The notes below the pieces were generated by a model, which saw nothing but the letters and a program-made list of their open reading frames with translations, had not been told where the DNA came from and ran no database searches. This document shows positions 1 through 8,127 of a stretch of 41,367 nucleotides of DNA, one piece after another (the first letter of the stretch is position 1; every line of letters begins with the position of its first letter). The stretch comes from Candidatus Hydrogenedentota bacterium (GTDB lineage: Bacteria; Hydrogenedentota; Hydrogenedentia; Hydrogenedentales; JAEUWI01). A program made the position numbers and the translations under genes. Where the stretch lies: assembly GCA_019637335.1 (NCBI GenBank), contig JAHBVV010000042.1, positions 1 to 41,367 of the forward strand. Reading direction: 5' to 3'.

Positions 1-82
1 ACGGGGTGGCGGGATTTGCGTTGTTGGGGGGTAGGGATGTTACTGCTTTGGTGGGGTGGTGGTTGCGGCAGTTTGTTTCTGC

Positions 83-2725
83 TTACACGATATTCTGGAG
101 GAGTTCCACGCGTTGGATGGCGCGTTGTACGCGGGAGTCCTGGGGGCCTCGGGTGGCTTCGTAGATGTCGCGGGAGCGCTGGTAGCATTCGAGGGCGGCG
201 TCGTAGTCGTAGGCGGCCTGGTGCATCGCGCCGAGCTGGTAGGCGACGGCTCCGACGGATTCGTGGGTTTGTCCGTTGCGGGACTCTTCGCAGGCGAGGA
301 GGTCTTGCAGGATCTCGATGGCGCGATTGACTTTCTTTTGTTCCTTGAGGGCCTTACAGAGACGCCCGCAGACGGCGCCGAGTGTTTCTTCGTCCATCCA
401 GGCGCGCTTGACGTGCAGATCGAGGGCCGATTTCAGGGCGCTTTCGGCTTCCGCATGGCGGTCGAGCCGGGCCAGGGAGCGGGCGAGATAGAAGTAGTCG
501 GGGCCCATGGCGGGTGATTCGGGCCCTTCGGCGAGCCGAAGGGTCACGATGGCTTCGTTCAGGCACTCGACGGCCTTTTCGTATGCTCGCTCTTCCATCC
601 AGGTGCGGCCCTTCTGGCGCCAGATATTGGCCTGCTCCCGGGAGGCGCCTTTCGAGCGCGCCTTCAGAATGGAGAGGGCGTCATCGAAGGCGCGGTGGGC
701 TTCTTCGAAGAGGGAGACTTCGCGCAGGGCCTTGCCAAGGCCTATCAGGTCTGATGCAACATGGGAATGCTGGGGGCCGTAGTCCTTGCGGTCGGCGTCG
801 AGCGCGCGCTCATAGCAGGCGCGCGCCTCCCTGAAATTGTCTTCATCGAGCAGGCACTGGCCGAGGTTGCGCAGGAACCGCCCCAAATTGCCGCGATCGG
901 GGTCGTCGGCGTTTTCCTCGGCCTGGATCGCCTTTTCGAAGTATTGCCTGGCGACGGGGAAGTTTTTTTCCTTGAGGAAGAGTTGGCCGAGGCCGTTCAT
1001 GCTTTCCGCGACGAGCGAGTGGTTCCAGCAATAGACCTCCATGAAGACCTTAATCGCGCGCTGGTAGGCGGCCTTCGCGCCGGGAATATCGCCCATCAGT
1101 TCGAGGACCTGGCACAGGTTGCGGCTGGGCATGGTCAGCATGCTTCGGTGGGCGGGCCCGAGGGCGGCGTCCTGCGCGGGGCCGTATACGGTTTCGCAGA
1201 TGTGGAAGGCGCGCTCGTAGCAGGCGTGGGCCTCCGGGTAGCGTTTCATTTCCTGCAGAATGACGCCCAGGCTGTTCACCCGCGCGGCGATCGTGGGGTG
1301 CACCTGGCCGTAGAGGGATTCGGCGAGCCGGATGGAGCGTTCGAAGGCGGCGCGGGCGGCGTCGAGTTCGCGGCAGGCGTGGAGGTAGAGCCCGACATGG
1401 TTCAACAGGAGCCCGGTGCCTTCGCGGAGGTTGGTGGATTGCTCGCTGCGCGCGGTAACGGCGTATACGTGGCGCAGGAGCATGGAACATGCGGGGATTG
1501 GGTGGCCGTATTTCGATTCCACGGGGAAGGCCTCCCGGACGACGCGCAGGGCGGTCATCAGCCAGGCGAATTGCTGGTCTTGATCGAGGAGGTCCCGGGT
1601 CGCCTCCTGGACGGCCGCGTGAATGGCGATGCTGTTCTGCTCGAACTGGACGAGGGAAAGCCGGTGCAACAGGGTGAGCGCGCGGTTGAGCGATTCGGGG
1701 TCGCTGACGCAGCCGGCCAGGCGTTTGGGCAGGAAGGGGGCTCCGTCGCAAAGCATGGCGAGGGCGATATCCTCGGTATCAAACCAGGCGCAGAGGCACA
1801 TCATCTCCAGGGCGGCGGGATCGTTTTGCGAGAGGTAGCGCAGCGATCGCTGCACCACGATTCGGGTGGATTCCGTGAAACCGAGCGCGGGGGCGTTGGT
1901 TGGCGTTTTCTCTTTTTTCTTGCGGTCTTCGCGCGCGGGCAGCGCGGCGAGGTAATCTTCGAGTGAGGTGTCCGTGACCTGGCAATAGGCGCCGGCCAGG
2001 AAGATGGGCAGCGCGGCGCAGCCGAAATGGCGCACGAGGGCGCCGGTGAATTTGTCGCGCTGCTTCTGGCTGCGGTGCGCGAGGAAGAGTCCGGCCTGGG
2101 CGTGGGTGAAGGGGGGATGCTCGACCACTTCGATCGCGGCGTCTCCGAGAGGCGTGTCGCCCGTAATTAGAATCCGGCCCGTGGGCGGATCCGGGGGGAA
2201 GGCGCGGAAGACATCCGCATTGCTTGCGCCATCCACCACGAGCAGCCAGCGGAGATGGGTTTTCATCCAGGCGCGGATCGCCTCGATCTGATCTTGCAGG
2301 CGGGCCTCGTCCTTCCAGCGATCATCGAGGCGCGCGCCGGTGCGTACCAGGTCGAAGCGGGCGATGGTGGCGTCCTCGCCGTCTATCCAGAAGATGGCGT
2401 CGAAGTTGGGGCGGGCGCGGTAGGCGTAGGCCAGGGCCGTTTGCGTCGTTCCGGAGCCCCGCGGGCCGAGCAGGTGCACCATGGCGTGGCGTTGAAAGGT
2501 GTTGTGGAGTGTGACCATCAGCGACTCGCGGCCCATGAAATAGGGGTTGGGCCGCTGGCGCAGCCGCCAGAAGCGGGGGGCGGGGTATTGGGGCTGCGGG
2601 CGCGCGGCGATGCCATCGACGGGATAGGGGGTATCGATGGGATCCGAATGGCGCTTCGAGCGCATTTCCGGCACCGGGGTGTCGATATGGCCGCCGGCGT
2701 AATCCTGATCCTGTTCGTCGCTCAT
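83..2725 (-). CDS. STAND-like NB-ARC / tetratricopeptide-repeat protein with a degenerate P-loop
   Basis: An 880-residue protein. After a disordered ~60-residue N-terminus comes a STAND/NB-ARC-like nucleotide-binding region (about 65-280). Its Walker A equivalent reads GPRGSGTT at 87-94, so the invariant lysine is threonine (T93); a Walker B-like LLVVD lies at 161-165. The C-terminal half (about 430-880) is a run of ~42-residue kinesin-light-chain-type TPRs (for example ERAFHICETVYG). Proteins of this build usually act as ligand-sensing switches or scaffolds; the partner here is unknown. I chose the ATG at 2725 (MSDEQDQDY) over an upstream in-frame ATG at 2761, whose extra 12 residues are low-complexity Arg/Ala. 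The gene is divergent from the DUF481 gene. Loss of the P-loop lysine suggests weak or no ATP hydrolysis, but this is inference. Bases 1-82 beyond its stop hold nothing recognisable. Confidence 0.85.
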   Translation of the reverse strand: MSDEQDQDYAGGHIDTPVPEMRSKRHSDPIDTPYPVDGIAARPQPQYPAPRFWRLRQRPNPYFMGRESLMVTLHNTFQRHAMVHLLGPRGSGTTQTALAYAYRARPNFDAIFWIDGEDATIARFDLVRTGARLDDRWKDEARLQDQIEAIRAWMKTHLRWLLVVDGASNADVFRAFPPDPPTGRILITGDTPLGDAAIEVVEHPPFTHAQAGLFLAHRSQKQRDKFTGALVRHFGCAALPIFLAGAYCQVTDTSLEDYLAALPAREDRKKKEKTPTNAPALGFTESTRIVVQRSLRYLSQNDPAALEMMCLCAWFDTEDIALAMLCDGAPFLPKRLAGCVSDPESLNRALTLLHRLSLVQFEQNSIAIHAAVQEATRDLLDQDQQFAWLMTALRVVREAFPVESKYGHPIPACSMLLRHVYAVTARSEQSTNLREGTGLLLNHVGLYLHACRELDAARAAFERSIRLAESLYGQVHPTIAARVNSLGVILQEMKRYPEAHACYERAFHICETVYGPAQDAALGPAHRSMLTMPSRNLCQVLELMGDIPGAKAAYQRAIKVFMEVYCWNHSLVAESMNGLGQLFLKEKNFPVARQYFEKAIQAEENADDPDRGNLGRFLRNLGQCLLDEDNFREARACYERALDADRKDYGPQHSHVASDLIGLGKALREVSLFEEAHRAFDDALSILKARSKGASREQANIWRQKGRTWMEERAYEKAVECLNEAIVTLRLAEGPESPAMGPDYFYLARSLARLDRHAEAESALKSALDLHVKRAWMDEETLGAVCGRLCKALKEQKKVNRAIEILQDLLACEESRNGQTHESVGAVAYQLGAMHQAAYDYDAALECYQRSRDIYEATRGPQDSRVQRAIQRVELLQNIV

Positions 2726-3007
2726 GGGGCGCCCCCGGCGCGCCGCGCGGGCGCGCGCCACCCGCGCACCGCCTTGCGGTGGCGGGATTCCAGTCCAGGT
2801 CTTTCAGCCGCACCGGGCACGGGCGTAGTCTCCGGGGTTTGTCCAGGCCCTCCCATCCGCCGCCTGACCTGGGTCATCCACGCTCAATGATACCGACTTT
2901 TGCCGGTCCAGTAAACTCCCACGCCTCCCGCGGGCGTTTTCCCGAGAGCGCGCCATTGTGCTAGCATGTGCGCGCGGCTGTAGCCTTTTTTCACTGGAAG
3001 GAGTAGT

Positions 3008-4177
3008 ATGCGCTTACGCGGGTTGTTTCCGGCGATTCTGGCCGGCTATATCGGTTTGGCGGGGCTGGCGGCGTCGGATCAGGCGTTTCTCGAAGATGGA
3101 TCCGTGCTGGTGGGCGCGGTGCGCGGCATGTCGGAGGGCGCGTTACGGATTGAGACGTCTTTCGGGGGAGAACTGTCGATTCCGTGGGCGCAGGTGCGCG
3201 GCCTGGCGACAGACGGGGTGATTGTCGCCGAAGGAAGCGATGGCTCCCGTCTAACCGGCCGCCTGGTGGTAACCGATGGCGCGCCGGGCGTTCTGGACGC
3301 TTCCGGCGCGACGTCTTCCCTTTCCCTGCGGGACCTGACCGCGATCTGGCCCGAGGGCGAAGCGCCGGAGCGGGAATTGGCGCCCGAACCCGCGGCCACC
3401 GTTGTGGAAGCAAAGCCCAGGGCGGCTTGGACCGGTCGCGCGGAATTGGGGCTGAACGGTCAATCGGGGAACAAGGAGCGAATCGACGTTCGCGGGGGCG
3501 TGAATCTGAATCGCGCGACGGAAACGACCCGCCTGAATCTGTATCTCCGTGGCCAGTACGCCGAGACGAACAACGATCGATCAGCCAATGAAGTGATGGT
3601 GGGCGGCCGCATTGAATGGGACTTCAGCGAACGGACCTACATGTTTGCGAAGATCGATCTGGAGCAGGATGAGTTCGAGGATCTGGAGCTCCGCACCACG
3701 ATCACCACGGGCCTCGGCCACTTTTTCATCAAGCGGGAGAAGATCGAACTCAAGGGCTGGGCGGGCGCCGGCTACGAGCGCGAGATTTTCGAGAAACCCG
3801 AGCGCCAGCCCCTGCCGGCGGTGTCCTCGCTGGAGGAGGCGATCGAGGTGGCCGTGCGCCGCGAGGTGTCGCGGCGCCTGTCGGGTGGCGATCCGGACCG
3901 GATCATGAGCGAGGCGGTGGTGGAGCTGGGGTACAACTACCGGCACGATTTCGGCGCGAATTTCCGCTTCATCCACGGTCTGACTTATTATCCGTCCGTG
4001 AATGATCCCACGGGCGATTACCGGATTAACGCGGATACCTCCCTGGAGTTTCCGCTCGGGAAGGATCCGGATTGGACGTTGCGGACGGGGGTCCGCAACG
4101 AATATAACGCCATGCCGCAGGCCGGTGTGGAACGCCTGGACACATCGTATTTCCTGAACCTTGGATATAAATGGTAG
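3008..4177 (+). CDS. DUF481 family outer-membrane-type protein
   Basis: A 389-residue secreted protein. Residues 1-23 form a signal peptide (LFPAILAGYIGLAGLAAS). Residues ~25-125 form a small β-rich domain with repeated D-G-S-x-L-x-G patterns, often found in front of DUF481. From ~140 to the C-terminus is the DUF481 β-barrel, with alternating aromatic strands, an N-x-x-R-A-T-E-T-T-R-L-N-L segment and a terminal aromatic (LNLGYKW). DUF481 proteins (E. coli YdiY type) are thought to be salt-inducible outer-membrane barrels; their substrate is unknown. A strong Shine-Dalgarno (GGAAGGAG) sits just upstream of the ATG. The next gene, a 41-residue peptide, begins 32 bases after the stop, so the two may be cotranscribed. 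Confidence 0.85.
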   Translation: MRLRGLFPAILAGYIGLAGLAASDQAFLEDGSVLVGAVRGMSEGALRIETSFGGELSIPWAQVRGLATDGVIVAEGSDGSRLTGRLVVTDGAPGVLDASGATSSLSLRDLTAIWPEGEAPERELAPEPAATVVEAKPRAAWTGRAELGLNGQSGNKERIDVRGGVNLNRATETTRLNLYLRGQYAETNNDRSANEVMVGGRIEWDFSERTYMFAKIDLEQDEFEDLELRTTITTGLGHFFIKREKIELKGWAGAGYEREIFEKPERQPLPAVSSLEEAIEVAVRREVSRRLSGGDPDRIMSEAVVELGYNYRHDFGANFRFIHGLTYYPSVNDPTGDYRINADTSLEFPLGKDPDWTLRTGVRNEYNAMPQAGVERLDTSYFLNLGYKW

Positions 4178-4209
4178 GCGGCGGAATCCGCCGCACGGAG
4201 AAAGTGATT

Positions 4210-4335
4210 ATGGGCGCGGACAATTTCTTTGCAGGTATTATTGAGGCGATTCTCGCGTTGTTTGTCGAGTTGCTCCGAATTCAGTTTTCACCGATTTTCA
4301 CCCTGATCGAGCTCATTCAGCAGTTCATGATGTAG
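4210..4335 (+). CDS. Small 41-residue hydrophobic peptide
   Basis: A short ORF below usual length cut-offs. It has a GGAG ribosome-binding site (4197-4200) nine bases before the ATG and stops two bases before the methyltransferase start. The product is almost entirely hydrophobic or amphipathic, containing IIEAILALFVELL and FTLIELIQQFMM, with three acidic residues spaced along one face. It could be a single-pass or peripheral membrane peptide, or serve only to couple translation to the next gene, which lacks its own clear ribosome-binding site. I do not recognise a family. That it is translated is inferred from start, spacing and ribosome-binding site only. Confidence 0.45.
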   Translation: MGADNFFAGIIEAILALFVELLRIQFSPIFTLIELIQQFMM

Positions 4336-4337
4336 CC

Positions 4338-5129
4338 TTGGACCCGCGCGATCGCTTTTCCAACCGGGCCGACGATTACGATCGCTACCGCCCGGGCTAC
4401 CCGCGCGCGCTGGTTTCCCTGATTGCCGAACGGTGCGGTTTGCGGCCCGGGCATTCCGTGGCGGACATCGGGTCGGGTACCGGGATTCTGACGGACCTGA
4501 TATTGGAACACGGGAACCGGGTTTACGCCGTGGAGCCCAATGGCCCGATGCGCGAGGCCGCCGAACGGCGCCTGGGCGGGCGCCCGGGTTTCTTCAGCGT
4601 GGACGGCACGGCGGAGGCGACGACACTGTTGGCGTCGTCGGTGGACCTGGTTGTGGCGGCGCAGGCATTCCACTGGTTCGAGCCCCGGGCTACACGGGAC
4701 GAGTTGCGGCGGATTCTTCGCGCGCCGGGGTGGGTCGCCTTGATCTGGAATGAGCGCCCGCGGCAGGCGACGGGTTTTGAGGCGGCCTACGAAGCGCTGC
4801 TGGAGCGCCACGCTATCGACTACGCGGCGGTGGACCACCGCCGTGTCGATGCCGCGCGCGTGGACGAGTTTTTCCATCCGGCGCGGGCGGAGCGGATCGT
4901 GTTGTCGAATTCCCAGTCCCTTGACCGAGCGGGGCTGGCGGGGCGCGTCCGATCGTGTTCGTATGTGCCGGCGGCCGGCGCGCCGGGCTATGGGGCCATG
5001 ATGGGGGACGCCGGCGCGCTCTTCGATGAGCGCCAAGTTGGAGGTGTTGTTGTGCTGAACTATGAAACCATTATCTATCTGGGGGCGCTGCGGCCCGGCC
5101 CCGGCCGAGGCGCGCCACCCCGGGCGTGA
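4338..5129 (+). CDS. Class I SAM-dependent methyltransferase
   Basis: A 263-residue protein opening with RFSNRADDYDRYRPGYP, the typical N-terminus of a common Methyltransf_11/25 group. Motif I is VADIGSGTGILT (about residues 40-51), followed by an acidic residue at the end of β2 (YAVEPNG), then VDLVVAAQAFHWF, the usual post-motif in this group, and the aromatic C-terminus YETIIYLG. It should transfer a methyl group from S-adenosylmethionine to a small molecule; the substrate cannot be read from sequence. The only reasonable start is TTG at 4338, immediately after the small peptide gene, which suggests translational coupling. The last dozen residues (PGPGRGAPPRA) look like unconserved read-through. 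Confidence 0.85.
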   Translation: MDPRDRFSNRADDYDRYRPGYPRALVSLIAERCGLRPGHSVADIGSGTGILTDLILEHGNRVYAVEPNGPMREAAERRLGGRPGFFSVDGTAEATTLLASSVDLVVAAQAFHWFEPRATRDELRRILRAPGWVALIWNERPRQATGFEAAYEALLERHAIDYAAVDHRRVDAARVDEFFHPARAERIVLSNSQSLDRAGLAGRVRSCSYVPAAGAPGYGAMMGDAGALFDERQVGGVVVLNYETIIYLGALRPGPGRGAPPRA

Positions 5130-5148
5130 AGGCGGCGTGGCGGCCAGT

Positions 5149-5177
5149 TTGTCAGGCGCGCGCGCAAAGCGTATACT
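5149..5177 (+). promoter_or_regulatory. Predicted σ70-type promoter for the EF-G-like gene
   Basis: TTGTCA (5149-5154), a 17-base spacer and TATACT (5172-5177) match the -35/-10 consensus at five of six bases each. The site lies just after the methyltransferase and would give the EF-G-like mRNA a 5' leader of about 180 bases. That leader is GC-rich; I could not assign it to a known riboswitch. Confidence 0.5.
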
Positions 5178-5366
5178 GTGAGACGCCGCCGTGGATTTGC
5201 CCGGCGATCAGACGATTTCCCCACGGTGATTCCCGACGGCAGCGCCGTGGCGCTTTCGCCCCTCGGTACGAGACGCGCGCGGCGCGCGCCTGGCCGGACC
5301 CGCCGTTCCCGGCAACCCCGACCGGGTATTTGACACGCTGTTCAATACCGAGCGGAGGGAAGTCTC

Positions 5367-7403
5367 ATGCCAGTTGTTGACCCGGGCAAGGAACGTAATG
5401 TGGGCATTGTAGGTCACGGCGGCGTCGGGAAGACGATGCTTCTGGAGCATATTCTTCACGACGCCGGCGTAACCAACCGAATGGGCAGTATCGAAGAGGG
5501 CAACACCGTCGGGGATTATCTTGAGGAGGAGCGGGAGCGGAAGCACAGCATCACGATGAAGCTGTGCCACGTGGAATGGCGCGGGGACCGGATACATTTT
5601 ATCGACCATCCGGGCTACATGGACTTCCAGGGGGAGATTGCGGCGTCCACCCCGCTGATCGACGGCCTCATCATCATGGTGGACGCGACAACCGGGGTTC
5701 AGGTTGGGACGGACATCGCGTGGAAGTATGCGCAGCGCCACCGTGTGCCCCGGGCCTTTTTCGTGAACAAACTGGACCGCGAGCACACGAATTTTGACGA
5801 GGTCGTGGCCGGCCTGCGGGAGACCTACGGCAAGCAGTGCGTGCCGCTGGTGATACCGGTGGGCGAGGGCGGGAATCTCGAGCGCGTGGTGAATATCTTT
5901 GAGGGCGACACCTCCGGTATCGAAGATCAGATCGCGCGGGTGAAGGAAGCCATTGTGGACGCGGTGGCCGAAACCGACGACGCCTTGATGGAGAAATACT
6001 TCGAGACTGGCGAGCTTTCGCCGGAGGAGTTCCACCGGGGCCTGCACGACGGAATTACGGCGGGCAAGATCATGCCAATCATCGCGGGAAGCGCGATCAA
6101 GGACTTTGGCATTGACGAGCTGCTCGATGTCGTGGCGGAGTCTTTTCCGAGCCCGCTTGACCGGCATGTGGTCGCTACGAACGGGACCGGGGAATCGGTC
6201 GAGCTCAAAGTCGGCGCGGACGAGCCTTTTCTCGGCCAGGTATTCCGAAATGTGGTGGACCCGTACGTGGGCCACTTGACGTTTTTCCGCGTGCTGACGG
6301 GTACGCTCCGGTCGGATTCCGAGTTCTACAATGTGACGACCGGCGCGAAGGAGCGCACGGGGAAGATTCTGCTGCTGAACGGCAAGGAGCAGACGGTGGT
6401 CGACGCGGTGGGCCCGGGGGATCTGGCGGCGATGACAAAGCTGAAGAACACGAATTTCGGCGACACGATTGCGGCGGTGGGCTCGAATTACAGCATGCCT
6501 CCGATCTCCCTTCCCCCCTCGATGGTGAAGCTGGCCATTACGCCGAAGACCCGGGCGGACGAGGACAAGATCGGCGAGGCGCTGCACCGGCTCGCGGAGG
6601 AGGACCCGACGTTCCAGCACTTCCGCAACGAGGAGACGGGCGAACACATCATCCAGGGCACGGGCGATTTGCAGATTGAAATCATGCTCGACCGGATGCG
6701 GCGGAAGTACAACGTGGACGTCGAAACGTCGACGCCGCGGGTCGCGTACCGGGAGACGATCCGCTCCGAGGCGGAGGCCCAGGGCAAGCACAAGAAGCAG
6801 AGCGGCGGGCACGGCCAGTATGGCGACGTGCACTTGCGGCTCAAGCCCTTGCCCCGGGGCAGCGGCTACGAGTTCATCGACAGCATCGTCGGCGGGGTGG
6901 TCCCGAAGCAGTATATTCCGCACGTTGACAAGGGTGCGCAGGAGGCGCTTCAGCGCGGGGTTATCTCGGGGCATCCGGTGGTGGATGTCGCCGTCGAACT
7001 GTTTTTCGGGTCGTACCACAATGTTGATTCCTCGGAAATGGCCTTCAAGATTGCCGCGTCGCTGGCGATACAGAAGGCGGTTAAGAGCGCGCGCCCGTGC
7101 CTGCTTGAGCCCATTGTCGAACTGGCGGTGACCATTCCCGAGGAGTTCATGGGGGATATCAACGGCGACCTGAACTCCCGGCGCGGGCGCATCCTGGGCA
7201 TGGAGCCGGCCGGCGCCGGCCGCCAGCGCATTCGCGCGCTGGCGCCGGAGTCCGAGGTGCTTCGCTACTCCACGGATCTGCGCAGCATTACCCACGGGCG
7301 CGGCAGCTTTGAGGTCCAGCACTCGGGCTACGACGAAGTGCCGGAGAGCATCGCGCGCGGGATTATTGAGGCGTATGAGGCTGCCCGGGCGGAAGGGAAC
7401 TGA
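5367..7403 (+). CDS. Elongation factor G-like translational GTPase
   Basis: A 678-residue translational GTPase with the full EF-G domain plan. G1 is GHGGVGKT at 16-23, G3 is DHPGYMDF at 80-87 and G4 is NKLD at 134-137. Domain II follows at ~265-370, domain III with LHRLAEEDPTF, domain IV with GKHKKQSGGHGQYGDVHLR, and domain V to the end. It belongs to the EF-G-like (EF-G2 type) branch rather than canonical fusA: G1 is not the AHIDAGKT form, and the catalytic histidine of DTPGH is a tyrosine (Y84), as is common in that branch. Some EF-G-like proteins have no essential elongation role and may act under stress or in recycling. A GGAGGG ribosome-binding site precedes the ATG, and a strong terminator follows the stop. 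Confidence 0.92.
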   Translation: MPVVDPGKERNVGIVGHGGVGKTMLLEHILHDAGVTNRMGSIEEGNTVGDYLEEERERKHSITMKLCHVEWRGDRIHFIDHPGYMDFQGEIAASTPLIDGLIIMVDATTGVQVGTDIAWKYAQRHRVPRAFFVNKLDREHTNFDEVVAGLRETYGKQCVPLVIPVGEGGNLERVVNIFEGDTSGIEDQIARVKEAIVDAVAETDDALMEKYFETGELSPEEFHRGLHDGITAGKIMPIIAGSAIKDFGIDELLDVVAESFPSPLDRHVVATNGTGESVELKVGADEPFLGQVFRNVVDPYVGHLTFFRVLTGTLRSDSEFYNVTTGAKERTGKILLLNGKEQTVVDAVGPGDLAAMTKLKNTNFGDTIAAVGSNYSMPPISLPPSMVKLAITPKTRADEDKIGEALHRLAEEDPTFQHFRNEETGEHIIQGTGDLQIEIMLDRMRRKYNVDVETSTPRVAYRETIRSEAEAQGKHKKQSGGHGQYGDVHLRLKPLPRGSGYEFIDSIVGGVVPKQYIPHVDKGAQEALQRGVISGHPVVDVAVELFFGSYHNVDSSEMAFKIAASLAIQKAVKSARPCLLEPIVELAVTIPEEFMGDINGDLNSRRGRILGMEPAGAGRQRIRALAPESEVLRYSTDLRSITHGRGSFEVQHSGYDEVPESIARGIIEAYEAARAEGN

Positions 7404-7427
7404 TCGGAATTTCGCTCAACCCGGCGG

Positions 7428-7462
7428 GACCCGCGATTTATCGCGGGTCTCGTTTTTTTTTT
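7428..7462 (+). terminator. Intrinsic terminator after the EF-G-like gene
   Basis: A perfect 9-bp stem (GACCCGCGA / TCGCGGGTC) with a four-base loop is followed by a ten-T run. It begins 24 bases after the EF-G-like stop codon. Confidence 0.92.
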
Positions 7463-7593
7463 AGGCTTTAGGCTTTAGGCTTTGGGCTTTGGGCTTTGGG
7501 CTTTGGGCTTTGTGGGTAGCAGGGACGGCAGGGACGGCAGGGACGGCTGGGACTGCTGGGACTGCTGGGACTGCTGGGACTGCTGGGACTGCT
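7460..7593. repeat. Heptamer and nonamer tandem repeats directly after the terminator
   Basis: Seven heptamers run from 7460 to 7508: three TTTAGGC, then four TTTGGGC. After a short linker come eight nonamers at 7522-7593: two GGGACGGCA, one GGGACGGCT, five GGGACTGCT. The array begins inside the T-tract of the terminator. The same arrangement recurs after the next gene (9043-9275). No gene is visible from here to 7845. The ORFs through it are a side effect of the 9-base period. Confidence 0.9.
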
Positions 7594-7845
7594 GGGGGCT
7601 TTGGGGTTATGGCTGTCGTGAGTGTTTTGGATTTCGGGTTGGGGGATGGGTGGAGTTTGTGTGTTCGGATTGAGAAAATGTGTGGGTTTGAAAATAATTG
7701 TTTTTATTGAGTTTGATGCGCCCTGCGCCGGTTTTGCCCATGACGCAAGCTGGGGAGTGTGTAATAGTGTGGGGCGGCGGGGGCGTGCTGTCAAATAAAT
7801 ATCCGACCCCTCAACAACGCGGGTGTGCGCGCGGTAGCGGGTCTA

Positions 7846-7874
7846 TTGACAAGGGTTTCGAATCGCCATAGAAT
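7846..7874 (+). promoter_or_regulatory. Predicted σ70-type promoter upstream of the PEP-CTERM gene
   Basis: A perfect TTGACA (7846-7851), exactly 17 bases of spacer, then TAGAAT (7869-7874, five of six). Transcription from here would carry a ~245-base leader containing a possible 21-codon leader ORF before the PEP-CTERM protein. Confidence 0.65.
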
Positions 7875-8022
7875 TTAGTCAGAGTATGTTTGTGATCTAT
7901 GGTTGCGCGAAACGCTTTCATCTTGCAGAGGGGATGGAAGGGAAGCGGGGGATTCGATGCGGGGCGCAGGATTCAGACTTCCAACCGGCCGGCAAGGTGG
8001 CATTAACTATAGGAGGTAATGT

Positions 8023-8088
8023 ATGAGCCAAATCTATCGAGGTGGTGTAGGAAAGTACTCGCAATTGGAGGCGGTCCGGAAGACATAA
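8023..8088 (+). CDS. Possible 21-codon leader peptide
   Basis: An AGGAGG ribosome-binding site at 8011-8016 sits six bases from the ATG at 8023. This opens a short frame (begins MSQIYRGGVGKYSQL) ending in TAA at 8088, 39 bases before the PEP-CTERM start. The alternative ATG at 8019 is only two bases from the ribosome-binding site and opens a 78-codon frame that overlaps the PEP-CTERM gene; I think it less likely. No run of regulatory codons is present, so amino-acid attenuation is not supported. It may simply be a translated leader or a decayed gene start. Confidence 0.3.
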   Translation: MSQIYRGGVGKYSQLEAVRKT

Positions 8089-8127
8089 GGATGCCTTGGA
8101 CCGCTTTCTATGAAAGGGGTTCATCCA

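Noticed and set aside
761-1966. 401-codon plus-strand open frame opposite the NB-ARC/TPR gene
   Set aside because: Antisense to well-defined TPR repeats; composition is that of a GC-rich shadow frame.
5208-7322. 704-codon minus-strand open frame opposite the EF-G-like gene
   Set aside because: It is the antisense shadow of a clear EF-G-like CDS in GC-rich DNA, with no ribosome-binding site and His/Arg/Val-rich unconserved composition.
7460-7508. Telomere-like TTTAGGC / TTTGGGC repeats
   Set aside because: Resemblance to eukaryotic telomere repeats is coincidental; only seven units, internal, beside a bacterial terminator.
7522-7593. Possible CRISPR-like array
   Set aside because: Units are 9 bases with no spacers; a simple minisatellite.
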